A DNA stretch of 64,000 bases from Haematobacter massiliensis (GCF_000740795.1 NZ_JGYG01000001.1:248001-312000); one strand, 5' to 3'. Positions 31,646 through 41,520 are shown, counted from the stretch's first letter. The notes: generated by a model from the sequence alone, not told the origin. Numbers and translations: made by a program.

Positions 31646-31914
31646 GATTCGCGCCGACACCTAGATGTGTCCCCAGAAGACATGCGCTTTATGCCGATGG
31701 CGAAAGGCGCGCCAAAGCGGTCGTCTCAGGAAGCAAATCGCCACGGCATGTTCTTCAAACCTGCGTCGCCGCAGCGGACTACCTGCGTCCCCTCCGTCAC
31801 TGATCTTCGAGATATATCTCTGACTGCAGCGTAGAGGCGGCAGTTTTGTATAATGATTTGAGGATGCGCGCTTACAAGGACCGAATTTGCACAATTAGAG
31901 CAAGCTGCGGTCTA
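31646..31914. other. Short intergenic region before tRNA-Ser
   Basis: No gene recognised. It contains one perfect 12-base palindrome, GAGATATATCTC at 31809-31820, and an AT-rich patch near 31845. I looked for a copy of the tRNA 3' end, as a sign of an integrated island, and saw none. Confidence 0.4.
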
Positions 31915-32004
31915 TGGCGGAGAGAGAGGGATTCGAACCCTCGAGACGGTTCCCCGCCTACACACTTTCCAGGCGTGCGCCTTCGACCACTCGGCCACCT
32001 CTCC
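31915..32004 (-). tRNA. tRNA-Ser(GGA)
   Basis: Ninety bases including an encoded CCA. The acceptor stem GGAGAGG pairs with TCTCTCC. The D arm GCCGAGTGGTCGAAGGC, anticodon loop CTGGAAA (anticodon GGA, reading UCC/UCU), long class II variable arm and T arm GGGTTCGAATCCC are all present, as expected for tRNA-Ser. Confidence 0.96.
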
Positions 32005-32013
32005 GTGGCGGGC

Positions 32014-32042
32014 TTCCTAACGCGGGTTTTGGTTGGGGGCAA
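32014..32042 (-). promoter_or_regulatory. Possible promoter of tRNA-Ser
   Basis: On the minus strand TTGCCC (32037-32042), 17 bases, then TAGGAA (32014-32019), ending 10 bases before the tRNA 5' end. The spacing is right; the -10 is only moderately similar to consensus. Confidence 0.42.
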
Positions 32043-32193
32043 GGGGGTGTGAGCATAGTATTTGCGGTTCGCCGCTCAGGGTGAGGCGGATAATCATCAC
32101 TTCCCCCCAACCACCCGGGCATGCGCAGAAATGCCGCTTTTCCTTCGGCAAACTTCCTCTAAATAGCAGGGATCGTCTAAAAGAGGGTGGGAC

Positions 32194-33747
32194 ATGCGGC
32201 GCAGGCAATTTCTTCTTACTGGTCTTTCCGTAAGCGCTCTTGCCGCCGTTGCTCCGCTCCGCATTTCCGCGCAGACCGCCGACTTCTTCGATGCGCTGAC
32301 GCAGGAAATGCAGGCGCTCGTCAATCAGCCGTATCAGCGTAACGAACTTGCCCTACCCGAGCCATTCTCAACGCTCGGATATGATGGCTATCGGCAGGTT
32401 CAGGCGGATCCCGCGCGGGCCATCTGGGCCGGTCAGGCGCTTTTCACGCTGAATGCCTTTTCCCTCGGCTGGCTTTATGATGAGCCGGTTACCATTTCCC
32501 TGCTGGAGGGGGGCGAGCGGCGGGAGTTGGCCTTCACCTCGCAGGACTTCCTCTATCACGCGCCGCTCGAGCGGGCACCCTTCGATGCGGTAAACCCCTT
32601 TCCCGGCATCGCGGGGCTGAAGATCAACTACCCGCTGAACTCTCCTGAAATCTGGGATGAGTTGCTGACCTTTCTTGGCGCCAGCTATTTCCGCGCTCTG
32701 GGACAAGGGTCCTCCTATGGGACCTCGGCCCGCGGTATCGCCGTCGATACGGCCGCAGGCAAGCCGGAGGAGTTCCCTCGCTTCACGCGGTTCTACGTCA
32801 TCCCCCCAGGTCAATTCGATTCGACGATCACCATCTACGCTCAGCTGGAAGGACCAAGCGTCACCGGAGCCTACCGTTTCATCGTCCGCCCGGGCAAGGA
32901 CACGGCCATGGATGTGACCGCGCGCATCTTCGTTCGGCGTGATGTTTCGCGGCTGGGCATCGCGCCGCTGACCTCCATGTTCCTCTACGGCGGCCCCAAT
33001 CGCGCGGCCTTCGACGACTACCGCGAGCGCGTCCACGACAGCGAGGGGCTGAAGATCATCCGTGCGAGCGGAGAGGAAGTCTGGCGCAACCTTAACAATC
33101 CCGCGCAACTGGCGGCCTCTTTCTACAAGGAGGAGAACCCGCGCGCCTTCGGCCTGATGCAGCGCAGCCGCCGCTTTGAGGACTACGCGGATGCGGAGGC
33201 GCATTACGAAAAGCGCCCCTCCGTTCTGGTGGAGCCGTCCGGGCAATGGGGCGTCGGTCATATCTGTCTGATCGAGATCCCGACAAAGCGGGAAGTCAAC
33301 GACAACATCGTCTGCTTCTGGATGCCGGAAGCGCCCGCCACCGCCGGATCCGCGGTGGAGTTCAGCTACAGGCTGATATGGGGTGACATTCCCGAATCAA
33401 GCGCACGATTCGCGCGCGTCATCACCTTCAGTTCAGGCCATTCCGGCACTGCCGGCTCCGACCCCACAACGGGGGAGCGGAAATTTGTGGTGGATTTTGA
33501 AGGCCCCTATCTGGATCGCCTGCTCGATCTCGACTCCGTCACTGCGAATACGTCAATTTTTAACGGAGAATTCGTCCACACGGACTTGAAGAAAGTCTCG
33601 GGAGAGGACATCTGGCGGTTCGTTGCTGATGTGAAGAGTACAGCAAGCAATCCTGTGGAACTATCAGTATATTTGAGCGTTGCCGGTCGTCGTCTGACCG
33701 AAACATGGAGCTATCAGTGGAGACCTGGAGATGAATCGCCTCACTGA
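32194..33747 (+). CDS. opgG: Glucan biosynthesis protein OpgG (MdoG family)
   Basis: A periplasmic protein for synthesis of osmoregulated periplasmic glucans, probably in branching or release of the chain. The 517 residues start with a twin-arginine-type signal (MRRRQFLLTGLSVSALAAVAPLRISA), as in OpgD-like members. MdoG family motifs include FSLGWLYDEPVTI, GLKINYPLN, RALGQGSSYGTSARGIAVDTA, FPRFTRFYV and MQRSRRFEDYADAEAHYEKRPS. The ATG follows GAGGGTGGGAC. It is the first gene of opgGIH. Confidence 0.93.
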   Translation: MRRRQFLLTGLSVSALAAVAPLRISAQTADFFDALTQEMQALVNQPYQRNELALPEPFSTLGYDGYRQVQADPARAIWAGQALFTLNAFSLGWLYDEPVTISLLEGGERRELAFTSQDFLYHAPLERAPFDAVNPFPGIAGLKINYPLNSPEIWDELLTFLGASYFRALGQGSSYGTSARGIAVDTAAGKPEEFPRFTRFYVIPPGQFDSTITIYAQLEGPSVTGAYRFIVRPGKDTAMDVTARIFVRRDVSRLGIAPLTSMFLYGGPNRAAFDDYRERVHDSEGLKIIRASGEEVWRNLNNPAQLAASFYKEENPRAFGLMQRSRRFEDYADAEAHYEKRPSVLVEPSGQWGVGHICLIEIPTKREVNDNIVCFWMPEAPATAGSAVEFSYRLIWGDIPESSARFARVITFSSGHSGTAGSDPTTGERKFVVDFEGPYLDRLLDLDSVTANTSIFNGEFVHTDLKKVSGEDIWRFVADVKSTASNPVELSVYLSVAGRRLTETWSYQWRPGDESPH

Positions 33748-33916
33748 CACCGCTGCTGCGAGGGTCACGGACGCGGATGGCATACTCGCGCTTGATGATC
33801 GCTTGCCGCCAGCAGCGCCGATGATCATGCCGGTGCAGGTGCTGGAGCGCTCCTCCTCCTGGTTGGGGCTGCTGCGCGCGAGGTTCGCCCAGTTCGGCGG
33901 CCGGCGACTGACCTGA
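33731..33916 (+). CDS. opgI: Small protein between opgG and opgH, OpgI-like
   Basis: A 61-residue gene that overlaps the end of opgG by 17 bases and stops 7 bases before opgH. GGAG lies eight bases upstream of its ATG. It has no signal peptide and no clear membrane helix. A Pro-rich middle (LPPAAPMIMPVQVLE) is followed by a basic, aromatic C-terminus (WLGLLRARFAQFGGRR). In R. sphaeroides a short opgI gene occupies this position in opgGIH. I identify it by position and size; sequence similarity was not checked. Confidence 0.62.
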   Translation: MNRLTDTAAARVTDADGILALDDRLPPAAPMIMPVQVLERSSSWLGLLRARFAQFGGRRLT

Positions 33917-33923
33917 TCTTCTC

Positions 33924-35720
33924 ATGATATTGCGGACCGTCCTCTTTCTGGCGAGCCTCGTGCTGGCCGGCACAGCCGTTTGGCTCGGCCTTAACGTCTT
34001 TTTTGCCGATGGGCGGGACGGAACGGATTATGTCAGGATCGCCCTGCTCGGCCTGACGACCTGGTGGATCGCATGGGGCGCGATGCTCGGCATGAGCGGC
34101 GTGTTCATGAGCAGCCGTATCCGGCGCGCGCGGACGACCGGTCCTCTGACCACGCGAACAGCAATCCTGCTTCCGGTATATAATGAGCCGCCGGAAAAAC
34201 CGTTTTCTCATGCGGCCGCGATGATCGAGAGCCTTGAGGCCACCGGTCACCATGGCGCTTTCGAGCTCGCGATCGTCTCAGACACCACCCGTGCCGCCAT
34301 AGGAGCGGAGGAAGAAGCCTGGTTCGAGAAGCTGCGAGTCGGCTGGGGGCATATCCTTCCGGTCTATTACCGTCGCCGGACCGACAATACCGGCAAGAAG
34401 GCGGGCAATATCGCCGAATTCATCCGCCGCTTCGGCGGCCGCTACGATTTCCTCATCATCCTCGACGCGGACAGCCTGATGGAAGGCGATACGCTGGTTG
34501 AGATGGTTCGCCGTATGGAGGCGGAGCCCAAGCTCGGGCTGCTTCAGACATTGCCCAAGATCATTGGGTCGCGGTCTTTCTTTGGTCGGGTGCTGCAATT
34601 CTCCGCCGCGTTCTTTTCGCCGATCTTTACCCGTGGCGTCGCGGCTCTTCAGGGGCGGGAAGGCCCTTTCTGGGGTCATAACGCCATCACGCGCACGACG
34701 GCTTTTGCCGAAAGCTGTGGCTTGCCGGAGCTCAAGGGCAAGCCGCCGTTCGGCGGCCATATCCTCAGCCACGACTATGTGGAGGCCGCGCTGCTCGCTC
34801 GTGCGGGCTGGATCGTCCGGGTCGATCCCGACATCGGAGGCTCCTACGAGGAAGCCCCCGACAACATCCTCGATTATGCGAAGCGCGACCGTCGCTGGGC
34901 GCAGGGCAACCTTCAGCACTCGCGCCTGCTGGCCGTGCCCGGCCTGAAGATGTGGAGCCGGTTCGTGTTCTTTCAGGGGATCATGGCCTACCTCGCCTCC
35001 TCCCTCTGGGGTGTGTTCCTGATCGCGACCATTCTGGCACCGATCCTGGCTGCTCCCTTCGAGTTCTTTCCCGACTCGGCGCTTGGCGTGCCGCAGTTTC
35101 CGATCAGTGAATCGACCCGTGCCCTTTTGTTGCTGATGCTCGTTCTCGGGCTTCTGCTGGGGCCGAAGTTGCTCATCGCGCTGCGATCCATCTTCGATGG
35201 TCGCGCCCGGCAGTTTGGTGGCGCCCTCGCCAGTCTGGTGAGCGTGGTTATCGAAATCCTGTGGTCGAGTCTGATCGCTCCGCTCATGCTGGCCTTCCAG
35301 ACCCGCTCCGTCATAGAGATTCTCACCGGAGCGGACGGCGGCTGGCCGGTTGCCGATCGCGAGGCGCAGGCGATCCCGCTCTCGACCGCATGGAAGGCGA
35401 GCTGGTGGATCACGGCAACCGGCGCCGTCATCCTCTTTGCAGCATGGAAGTTCACCACGCTTTTCATCTGGTTCCTGCCGGTTGGCGGCCCGATGCTCAT
35501 AGCGCCACTCATCATCGCCTGGTCATCCGATTCCGGCGAAGGTGCCTCCGCGCGTCGGCTGAGGTTGTTCATGACGCCGGAGGAGCAGCACCCGCGCCCT
35601 GTTATGCTTCGGCAGCAGGAGATTCTGCATGACTGGCGCCGCAAGGAGTCCGCTTCAGCTGACCCCGGCAGCAGCCGGGTGGTAGCGCCGCCTGTGGTTG
35701 TCACCGGGCCGACGGGCTGA
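33924..35720 (+). CDS. opgH: Glucans biosynthesis glucosyltransferase OpgH
   Basis: The inner-membrane family 2 glycosyltransferase that polymerises glucose from UDP-glucose into periplasmic glucan. The 598 residues have two N-terminal helices, a cytosolic catalytic domain with ILLPVYNEP, VSDTT, the DADS metal site (LIILDADSLMEGD), the acceptor motif SHDYVEA and RRWAQGNLQH (the Q/R-xx-RW motif), then several C-terminal helices. It is shorter than E. coli OpgH (about 847), which has a long N-terminal extension. No opgC succinyltransferase follows; the next gene is a PerM-type permease. Confidence 0.94.
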   Translation: MILRTVLFLASLVLAGTAVWLGLNVFFADGRDGTDYVRIALLGLTTWWIAWGAMLGMSGVFMSSRIRRARTTGPLTTRTAILLPVYNEPPEKPFSHAAAMIESLEATGHHGAFELAIVSDTTRAAIGAEEEAWFEKLRVGWGHILPVYYRRRTDNTGKKAGNIAEFIRRFGGRYDFLIILDADSLMEGDTLVEMVRRMEAEPKLGLLQTLPKIIGSRSFFGRVLQFSAAFFSPIFTRGVAALQGREGPFWGHNAITRTTAFAESCGLPELKGKPPFGGHILSHDYVEAALLARAGWIVRVDPDIGGSYEEAPDNILDYAKRDRRWAQGNLQHSRLLAVPGLKMWSRFVFFQGIMAYLASSLWGVFLIATILAPILAAPFEFFPDSALGVPQFPISESTRALLLLMLVLGLLLGPKLLIALRSIFDGRARQFGGALASLVSVVIEILWSSLIAPLMLAFQTRSVIEILTGADGGWPVADREAQAIPLSTAWKASWWITATGAVILFAAWKFTTLFIWFLPVGGPMLIAPLIIAWSSDSGEGASARRLRLFMTPEEQHPRPVMLRQQEILHDWRRKESASADPGSSRVVAPPVVVTGPTG

Positions 35721-35732
35721 AACCGACCGATA

Positions 35733-35757
35733 CAGGCCGCAGTTGCCGTCCGGCCTG
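35733..35757 (+). terminator. Stem-loop after opgH
   Basis: Arms CAGGCCG and CGGCCTG (7 bp) with an 11-base loop, 13 bases after the opgH stop. There is no T-run, so only a possible terminator. Confidence 0.35.
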
Positions 35758-35803
35758 CAACCTCGCATAGTGCGCGCAGACCCACGCCGAGGTTCCGCGC
35801 GCC

Positions 35804-36961
35804 ATGCTCAAGACCACTCCCCCGGAGGATCAAACCGGCGTCTTCCCTCCCTACCGGCCGAGCCTGGAAGACAGGCTCCGTATCCAGACATGGGCGCTCA
35901 CCATCATCGCCTTCGGGGTGGCGGTATTTCTGCTCTGGGTGGGGAGCTCCATTCTCATCTCGCTCGCCTTCGGCATCATCCTCTTCAGCGTGACGACCGC
36001 CACTATCGACCGGATCGCGCAACTCAGGATCGGGCGGTTTTATTTCCCACGCTGGATTGCCGTTGTCCTGGCGGTGACACTGCTCACCGTCTGCCTCATC
36101 CTGCTCGCTGTTGTCGTGGTCAACGAGGTCAACCGCCTCATCACAACCATGCTGCTTTACAGCGACGCGGCCATCAATGCTGTCGCCCGCCTGTTCGCCT
36201 GGCTCGGGCCGGAGGCGACGTCGGCGGTACAGAATGCTATCCAGACGATCAACTTCAACGCCTACCTCCGTTCCATTGCTTTTCAGCTTTCCGGGCTGGT
36301 GTCGATCGCCGTGATGACCAGCCTTGTGGTGGGCTTTCTCTTCGCCGAACAGCACTGGTTCCATGCAAAGCTGCTGAACCTTTTTGCCACGCCGAAGCGG
36401 GCCGCGCGCGCGGCCGCCATCAGCCGCTCCATCATCCGGCGGGTGAACCGCTACCTTCTGGTGAAAAGCCTTGTCAGCCTGATAACGGGGGTGGAGGTTT
36501 ACCTTGTCATGCGCGTCGCAGGGCTGGAGTTCGCCGGCGCCATGGGCATGCTCACGGTCATCCTGAACTTCATTCCGACCATCGGCTCGCTGGTCGCCTC
36601 CGTCCTCACCATACTTGCAGTGTTCATCCAGATGCCGGAACCATGGGTGACGGTGACAGTATCACTCATCGTATGCGGGATTCAGTTCGGCAACGGTAAC
36701 ATCATCGAGCCGATCTTCATGGGGCGGACATTGCAGCTTTCCACCTTCTGCATCGTGCTGGCGTTGGCCTTCTGGGGCGCGATATGGGGGATCGCCGGTC
36801 TTTTCCTCGCCGTGCCAATGATGGTCGCGGCGATGATCGTCTGCTCCCATATTCCAGCGCTCCGACCACTCGCCGTGCTCATGTCGCGCGACGGGCGGCC
36901 GGACAGCATGTTCGGCGCGGGCGATCCTGCCCCGCTTACGCCGCGAACGGTCAGACGCTGA
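35804..36961 (+). CDS. AI-2E family transporter (PerM/TqsA-like)
   Basis: A 385-residue membrane protein with about eight helices. The family features are an N-terminal helix pair (LTIIAFGVAVFLLWVGSSIL), a periplasmic middle part, and the C-terminal core with GAMGMLTVILNFIPTIGSLVAS, the IEPIFMGR motif and LALAFWGAIWGIAGLFLAVPM. Members export autoinducer-2 or act as Na+/H+ antiporters; no substrate can be given. Its stop codon overlaps the convergent kup gene by 11 bases. Confidence 0.87.
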   Translation: MLKTTPPEDQTGVFPPYRPSLEDRLRIQTWALTIIAFGVAVFLLWVGSSILISLAFGIILFSVTTATIDRIAQLRIGRFYFPRWIAVVLAVTLLTVCLILLAVVVVNEVNRLITTMLLYSDAAINAVARLFAWLGPEATSAVQNAIQTINFNAYLRSIAFQLSGLVSIAVMTSLVVGFLFAEQHWFHAKLLNLFATPKRAARAAAISRSIIRRVNRYLLVKSLVSLITGVEVYLVMRVAGLEFAGAMGMLTVILNFIPTIGSLVASVLTILAVFIQMPEPWVTVTVSLIVCGIQFGNGNIIEPIFMGRTLQLSTFCIVLALAFWGAIWGIAGLFLAVPMMVAAMIVCSHIPALRPLAVLMSRDGRPDSMFGAGDPAPLTPRTVRR

Positions 36962-38876
36962 TCCGGGCGCCGATCTCCACCACGCGGTCCCTCGGCAAAT
37001 GATAGAACACCGTCGGATCGGCGGAAAATCCGTTCAGCAGGATGTAGATCCGGTCCAGCAGAAGCGGCATCCCGATACGCGCCCCCGGCACGTAGCGGCG
37101 CCGCCCAAGGAAGAAGGAGGTGCGCATGACCTCAAGCTTCACGCCGTCGATCCGGGAGCGGAACAGGGCGCGGCTGACATCCGGCGTCTCCATGAAGCCG
37201 AAGCGAAGTGTGATGAGCGCGAACCGGTCATCGACGTTCTCATAACTCAGCCGGTCCTGCTCCGAAACACGCGGCTCCTCCGCCACCAGCACCGTTGTCA
37301 CAAGATTTCGACGATGAAGCACCTTGTTGTGCTTGAGGTTGTGCAGCAACGCGGGCGGCGCGGTGGTCGGGTCCGAGGTCAGAAAGACGGCGACCCCGTC
37401 AGCGATATGCACGGAACTATGCGACATCGAATGGGCGAAGCTCTCAAGCGGCACGGCCATCCGATGTTGCCTTTCAAATGACAACTGAGATCCGCGCCAC
37501 CAGGACCACATGACCAACATGAGCGCGAGCGCCGCCAGCACCGGGACATAACCGCCATCAAGAATTTTCAGCAGATTGGATGTGAGGAAGGAAAGCTCGA
37601 TCACCGCAACCGGCGCCGCGATCACCAGCACCACCCATAGCGGCTTTCGCCAGCCCTTCACCGCCAGCACCACCGCAAGCGCCGTGGTGACGATCATCGT
37701 TCCTGTCACCGCTATCCCATAGGCAGAGGCGAGGTTGCTTGATGAGCCAAACGCCAGCGTGAGCCAGATCACGGCGATGAGCAGCAGCCAGTTCATCGCA
37801 GGCACGTAGATCTGGCCGCTCTGCTGTTCTGATGTGTGGCGGATCTCGAACCGTGGCAGCAGACCCAGCTGCACCGCTTGCCGCGTCATGGAAAAAGCGC
37901 CGGAGATCACTGCCTGACAGGCAATGACGGTCGCCACCGTCGCCAGCAGCACAAGCGGGATCAGCCCCCACTCTGGGACCATGAGGAAGAACGGGTTACT
38001 CAGTGTCTCCGGCCGGGAAATGACCAGTGCCCCCTGGCCGAGATAGTTCAGCACCAGGGCCGGCAGCACCAACCAGAACCACGCGAAACGGATCGGCCCG
38101 CGCCCGAAGTGCCCCAGGTCGGCATATAGCGCCTCCGCCCCTGTCACCGCGAGAAACACCGCGCCCAGGACAAGGAAGGCGGTGAAGCCGTGATCCGCGA
38201 GAAAGAACACGGCGTGATGCGGGTTCAGGGCCGTGAGGACATGCGGATTTCCAGAGATCTGCCAAATACCCGCTGCTCCCATGGTGACAAACCAGACAAG
38301 CGTGATCGGACCGAACCACGCCCCGATCCGCGCCGTTCCGTGCTTCTGCACCATGAAGACACAGACCAGGATCACGATGGTGATCGGCAAAACGAACGGC
38401 GTGAAGCTCGGCGTGATGAGTTCCAGCCCCTCCACCGCCGAAAGGACGGAAACGGCCGGGGTAATCATCGCATCGCCGAAGAACAGCGCTGCGCCCATGA
38501 TACCAAGGATGAACACCGGAATGGAACGCCGCCCGACCGCCCTCATGGCGAGAGAGAACAGCGCGAGGACACCCCCCTCGCCCCGGTTGTCCAAGCGGAG
38601 AAGGAACATCACGTATTTGACGGTGACGATCAGAAAGAGCGCCCAGATGAGCAGGGAGAGGACACCCAGCACCTCTTCGTTCGTCAGCCCGTCGCTTGCC
38701 GCATGATGCAGCGCCTCGCGCATGGCATAGAGCGGACTGGTACCGATGTCGCCGTAGACCACGCCGACCGAACCAAGCGCGAGCTTCAGAAAGCCCTCAT
38801 GGCCCGGCGACCCGTGGGATGGCCCATCATCCACCGGTTCCGGGGAGTTCAGCCGGGAAGAGGGCGTATCGGTCAT
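36951..38876 (-). CDS. kup: Low-affinity K+ transporter Kup
   Basis: A KUP/HAK/KT potassium:proton symporter of 641 residues with 12 predicted helices and a hydrophilic C-terminal domain. Signature motifs: LALGSVGVVYGDIGTSPLYAMREA, the GDAMITPAVSVLSAVEGLE block, and GAVFLAVTGAEALYADLGHFGR. The C-terminal domain reads LLHNLKHNKVLHRRNLV. It is a single gene, convergent with the PerM gene, and K+ uptake fits the osmotic-stress theme with the neighbouring glucan and mechanosensitive genes. Confidence 0.95.
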   Translation of the reverse strand: MTDTPSSRLNSPEPVDDGPSHGSPGHEGFLKLALGSVGVVYGDIGTSPLYAMREALHHAASDGLTNEEVLGVLSLLIWALFLIVTVKYVMFLLRLDNRGEGGVLALFSLAMRAVGRRSIPVFILGIMGAALFFGDAMITPAVSVLSAVEGLELITPSFTPFVLPITIVILVCVFMVQKHGTARIGAWFGPITLVWFVTMGAAGIWQISGNPHVLTALNPHHAVFFLADHGFTAFLVLGAVFLAVTGAEALYADLGHFGRGPIRFAWFWLVLPALVLNYLGQGALVISRPETLSNPFFLMVPEWGLIPLVLLATVATVIACQAVISGAFSMTRQAVQLGLLPRFEIRHTSEQQSGQIYVPAMNWLLLIAVIWLTLAFGSSSNLASAYGIAVTGTMIVTTALAVVLAVKGWRKPLWVVLVIAAPVAVIELSFLTSNLLKILDGGYVPVLAALALMLVMWSWWRGSQLSFERQHRMAVPLESFAHSMSHSSVHIADGVAVFLTSDPTTAPPALLHNLKHNKVLHRRNLVTTVLVAEEPRVSEQDRLSYENVDDRFALITLRFGFMETPDVSRALFRSRIDGVKLEVMRTSFFLGRRRYVPGARIGMPLLLDRIYILLNGFSADPTVFYHLPRDRVVEIGARISV

Positions 38877-39057
38877 ATGAGATTGTCTATCCGGGAGAGG
38901 TGTGCTGGCCCGATGCTCATTCGATCCGCAAGGATCGCCATGGCGTTTTCACCTTGTGGGCATGGCCCGTTGCACTGAACGGCCCATACCGCCCTTCGCT
39001 GAATGATGCTTGGAGAGGAGGCCGGAGTCAAGCGCGGCGGACCCCTCTCCCGCAGCG

Positions 39058-41517
39058 TCAGCGGGTGGGGCTTCCAGCGCGGCGCTGGTCGTTTTCCTCG
39101 GCCTGTTCTTCTGCCTTACCGTCGCGTGCCGCTTCCGCATCAACCGGATCTGCGGGGGGCTTGTCACCGAAGATCGCGCCGGGCAAGACATAGGGGATGC
39201 CGTCCCCGTCGGCCATGATGGTCTTGCTCGACCCCATGATGCCGAAGACGATGTTCTCCTCCTTGAAGCGGCGATGGATGAGGTGAAGCACCTCGTCCTG
39301 AACTTCGCCCCGGAAGTTCACGTCCCTGATGATGAGCCGCATCTCGAACGTGAGATTGCCGCCATCTATACCGATCAGCCCCACAGAGGGCGGCGGATTC
39401 AGGATCACCATAGGGGGCACCTTGGCGATGTCCTCCAGCACCTTCTGCACATGATCGCTGTCATTGACACCGGACACGGTGACCTGCTGGAGCACGCGAC
39501 CGGACAGGTTGAAACGCGTGATGTTGGTGACCTGACCGGAGATCAACGAGGCGTTGGGGACAATGACATGGTTCCGGTCGAAAGTCTCGATCCGGGTCGA
39601 GCGGACGGAGATCGCGCGCACGCGCCCCTGCACGCCGGCAACCTCGATCCAGTCGCCTTCCGACACGGGCCGCTCGATCAGCAGGATGATGCCGGAGACG
39701 AAGTTCTGCACGATGTTCTGCAGGCCGAAACCGATACCGACGGAAAGTGCGGAGGCAAGGATCGCCAGCGATGACAGGTTGATCCCTGCCGCCGTCATGG
39801 CGATGATCGCGGACAGAACGACCCCGACATAGCCGACCCCGAGCACCACCGCCCGCTGCCCGCCGGTGTCCAGTTTGGTCTTGGGGAGGATGGAGGCGCC
39901 GAGTGCGCCCTGAAGCAGCTTGGTAACCGTGTATCCGAGAACGAATACGACAACGAAGGTCAGGAAGATCGTGGGAGAGACCTGCACCCCCGCGATATTG
40001 AACCCCTCCCGGAACTTGATCCACATCTCTGCCAGATCAGAGCCCCGCGCCCCCCAGATCAGCAGCAGGAAGGGAACCGCCAACGCACAGAGGACAAAGC
40101 CGAGCAAAACCGGAACGAGGTCACCGCGATTGGCTTCATCCCCCTTAATGGCAAGCACATAGATGTCCGCGCAAAGGCCCTGGAGGAACATCACCATCCC
40201 GATAAGCGCGAGCGTCATGGCCGCAGGATAGATCAGCGCCGTAGCAGCGGAAACATACCCGACCGCCGCCAGAAGCGGCGCCAGCGCCCCGATGGCGATT
40301 GTCACATATGCCACGTAGGTGATGAGCCGGTGACGGAACAATACCTCCGTATTTGCCGCTGTCGCATTCACCGCATGGGTGCGAAGGAGTTGTCCGAAGC
40401 GAAAGAGCAGGATCCCGCCCACGACCAGCAGGGGAAAGGCAAGGACGGAATAAACCGGCGGTTCCGGGTTCGGGACGATCTGCTCAAGCAGACTGCGAAT
40501 GGCGAGCAGGATACCAAACGCGACGATGTGAACGCGGGCCTCCCGTCGGCGTTCTGGTGCGAGTTGAAACTGGCTGTCTCCAGCGTCATCGGGAAACAGC
40601 CTGCCTGCGAGCCAGAGCGCCGCGAAGACGAGAAAACCCGCCCATGGCAGGGTCTCGACGATGGGACTCGTGCGGACACCCACCATCCCCGAAAGCTGCA
40701 ATGCCCGACTGACCAGCACCACGCCCAGTACCGGAAGGACGACCTGACCAAGCGAGACCAGCTTTGCGATGACCTTTGCGCCGCGGAGAGAACTCCGCCC
40801 GCTGATATTGCGGACAAGCCGCTCCATCACAGCGCGACCGCGCAGAAGGATCACCGCCGCGATGACGAGGTGGAGCAGGATGATCGGCAGGTTGGAAATG
40901 AGGTTCTGACGCCGTACGTCGGAGGCGACATGACGGTTGATCTCCGCAGCGATGCCCTTGCCCGCATCCAGAAGCGCCGCCGCCGCAAGCGTCCAGTTGG
41001 CAGGGTTCAGCGGAGACGGCGACAATTCCAGAAGCGCATTCGTCTGCCTGTCGCGCAGGATCGCGTCGATTTGCTTGATGAGATTGTCTGCGCGCGTATA
41101 GGCCTCGACCGCCGCCTTGCCAGGCGCCTCGGCTTCGGAAATCTGGGTCTGAAGCTCCGTGCGGCGCGCCGTGATTTCCGGGGCCTCGGTCGTTCCGTCC
41201 TCAGGAGGTGCTCCCAGCGCGGCGAGTTGCCCCCTCAGCGTCTCGATCCGGCCGGAATTCGCGCCTTGCGCCGTCTGGAACTCTGCCCGGAGAGGGACAA
41301 GCTGGGCGCGACGCTCGTCAAGCTGCTGATCCGTAATCTCCGGATCCGCAACTTCGCTCTCTATTTCGCTGGCCGTCTTTTCCCAGGCGGCAAAATCAGG
41401 CGTGGCCGGCGCGGTTTCCTGCGCAATGGCGGGTGTCGCGAAAATCCCGGTCGGCACACCGGAGACAGGCAGGAGCGCAAGAAGCAGCGCGATCAGGATA
41501 CCGGTCAGACGCTGCAT
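39058..41517 (-). CDS. MscS-type mechanosensitive channel with DUF3772 domain
   Basis: A large 819-residue inner-membrane channel. A signal peptide (to about residue 32, AIAQ) leads a periplasmic coiled-coil region of Glu/Ala/Gln repeats (DUF3772-like, to about residue 180). Roughly ten helices follow, then the MscS core with pore helix region LSSLAILASALSVGIGFGLQNIVQNFVSGIILLIERPVSEGDWIEV and the beta domain DRNHVIVPNASLISGQVTN. The charged C-terminus is EEQAEENDQRR. It releases solutes on hypo-osmotic shock by family knowledge. It starts three bases after the cysK stop, so the two are likely co-transcribed. Confidence 0.9.
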   Translation of the reverse strand: MQRLTGILIALLLALLPVSGVPTGIFATPAIAQETAPATPDFAAWEKTASEIESEVADPEITDQQLDERRAQLVPLRAEFQTAQGANSGRIETLRGQLAALGAPPEDGTTEAPEITARRTELQTQISEAEAPGKAAVEAYTRADNLIKQIDAILRDRQTNALLELSPSPLNPANWTLAAAALLDAGKGIAAEINRHVASDVRRQNLISNLPIILLHLVIAAVILLRGRAVMERLVRNISGRSSLRGAKVIAKLVSLGQVVLPVLGVVLVSRALQLSGMVGVRTSPIVETLPWAGFLVFAALWLAGRLFPDDAGDSQFQLAPERRREARVHIVAFGILLAIRSLLEQIVPNPEPPVYSVLAFPLLVVGGILLFRFGQLLRTHAVNATAANTEVLFRHRLITYVAYVTIAIGALAPLLAAVGYVSAATALIYPAAMTLALIGMVMFLQGLCADIYVLAIKGDEANRGDLVPVLLGFVLCALAVPFLLLIWGARGSDLAEMWIKFREGFNIAGVQVSPTIFLTFVVVFVLGYTVTKLLQGALGASILPKTKLDTGGQRAVVLGVGYVGVVLSAIIAMTAAGINLSSLAILASALSVGIGFGLQNIVQNFVSGIILLIERPVSEGDWIEVAGVQGRVRAISVRSTRIETFDRNHVIVPNASLISGQVTNITRFNLSGRVLQQVTVSGVNDSDHVQKVLEDIAKVPPMVILNPPPSVGLIGIDGGNLTFEMRLIIRDVNFRGEVQDEVLHLIHRRFKEENIVFGIMGSSKTIMADGDGIPYVLPGAIFGDKPPADPVDAEAARDGKAEEQAEENDQRRAGSPTR

Positions 41518-41520
41518 GGA

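Noticed and set aside
31915-32004. tRNA-Ser as an integration site of a genomic island
   Set aside because: No duplicate of the tRNA 3' end and no integrase were seen in the flanks.
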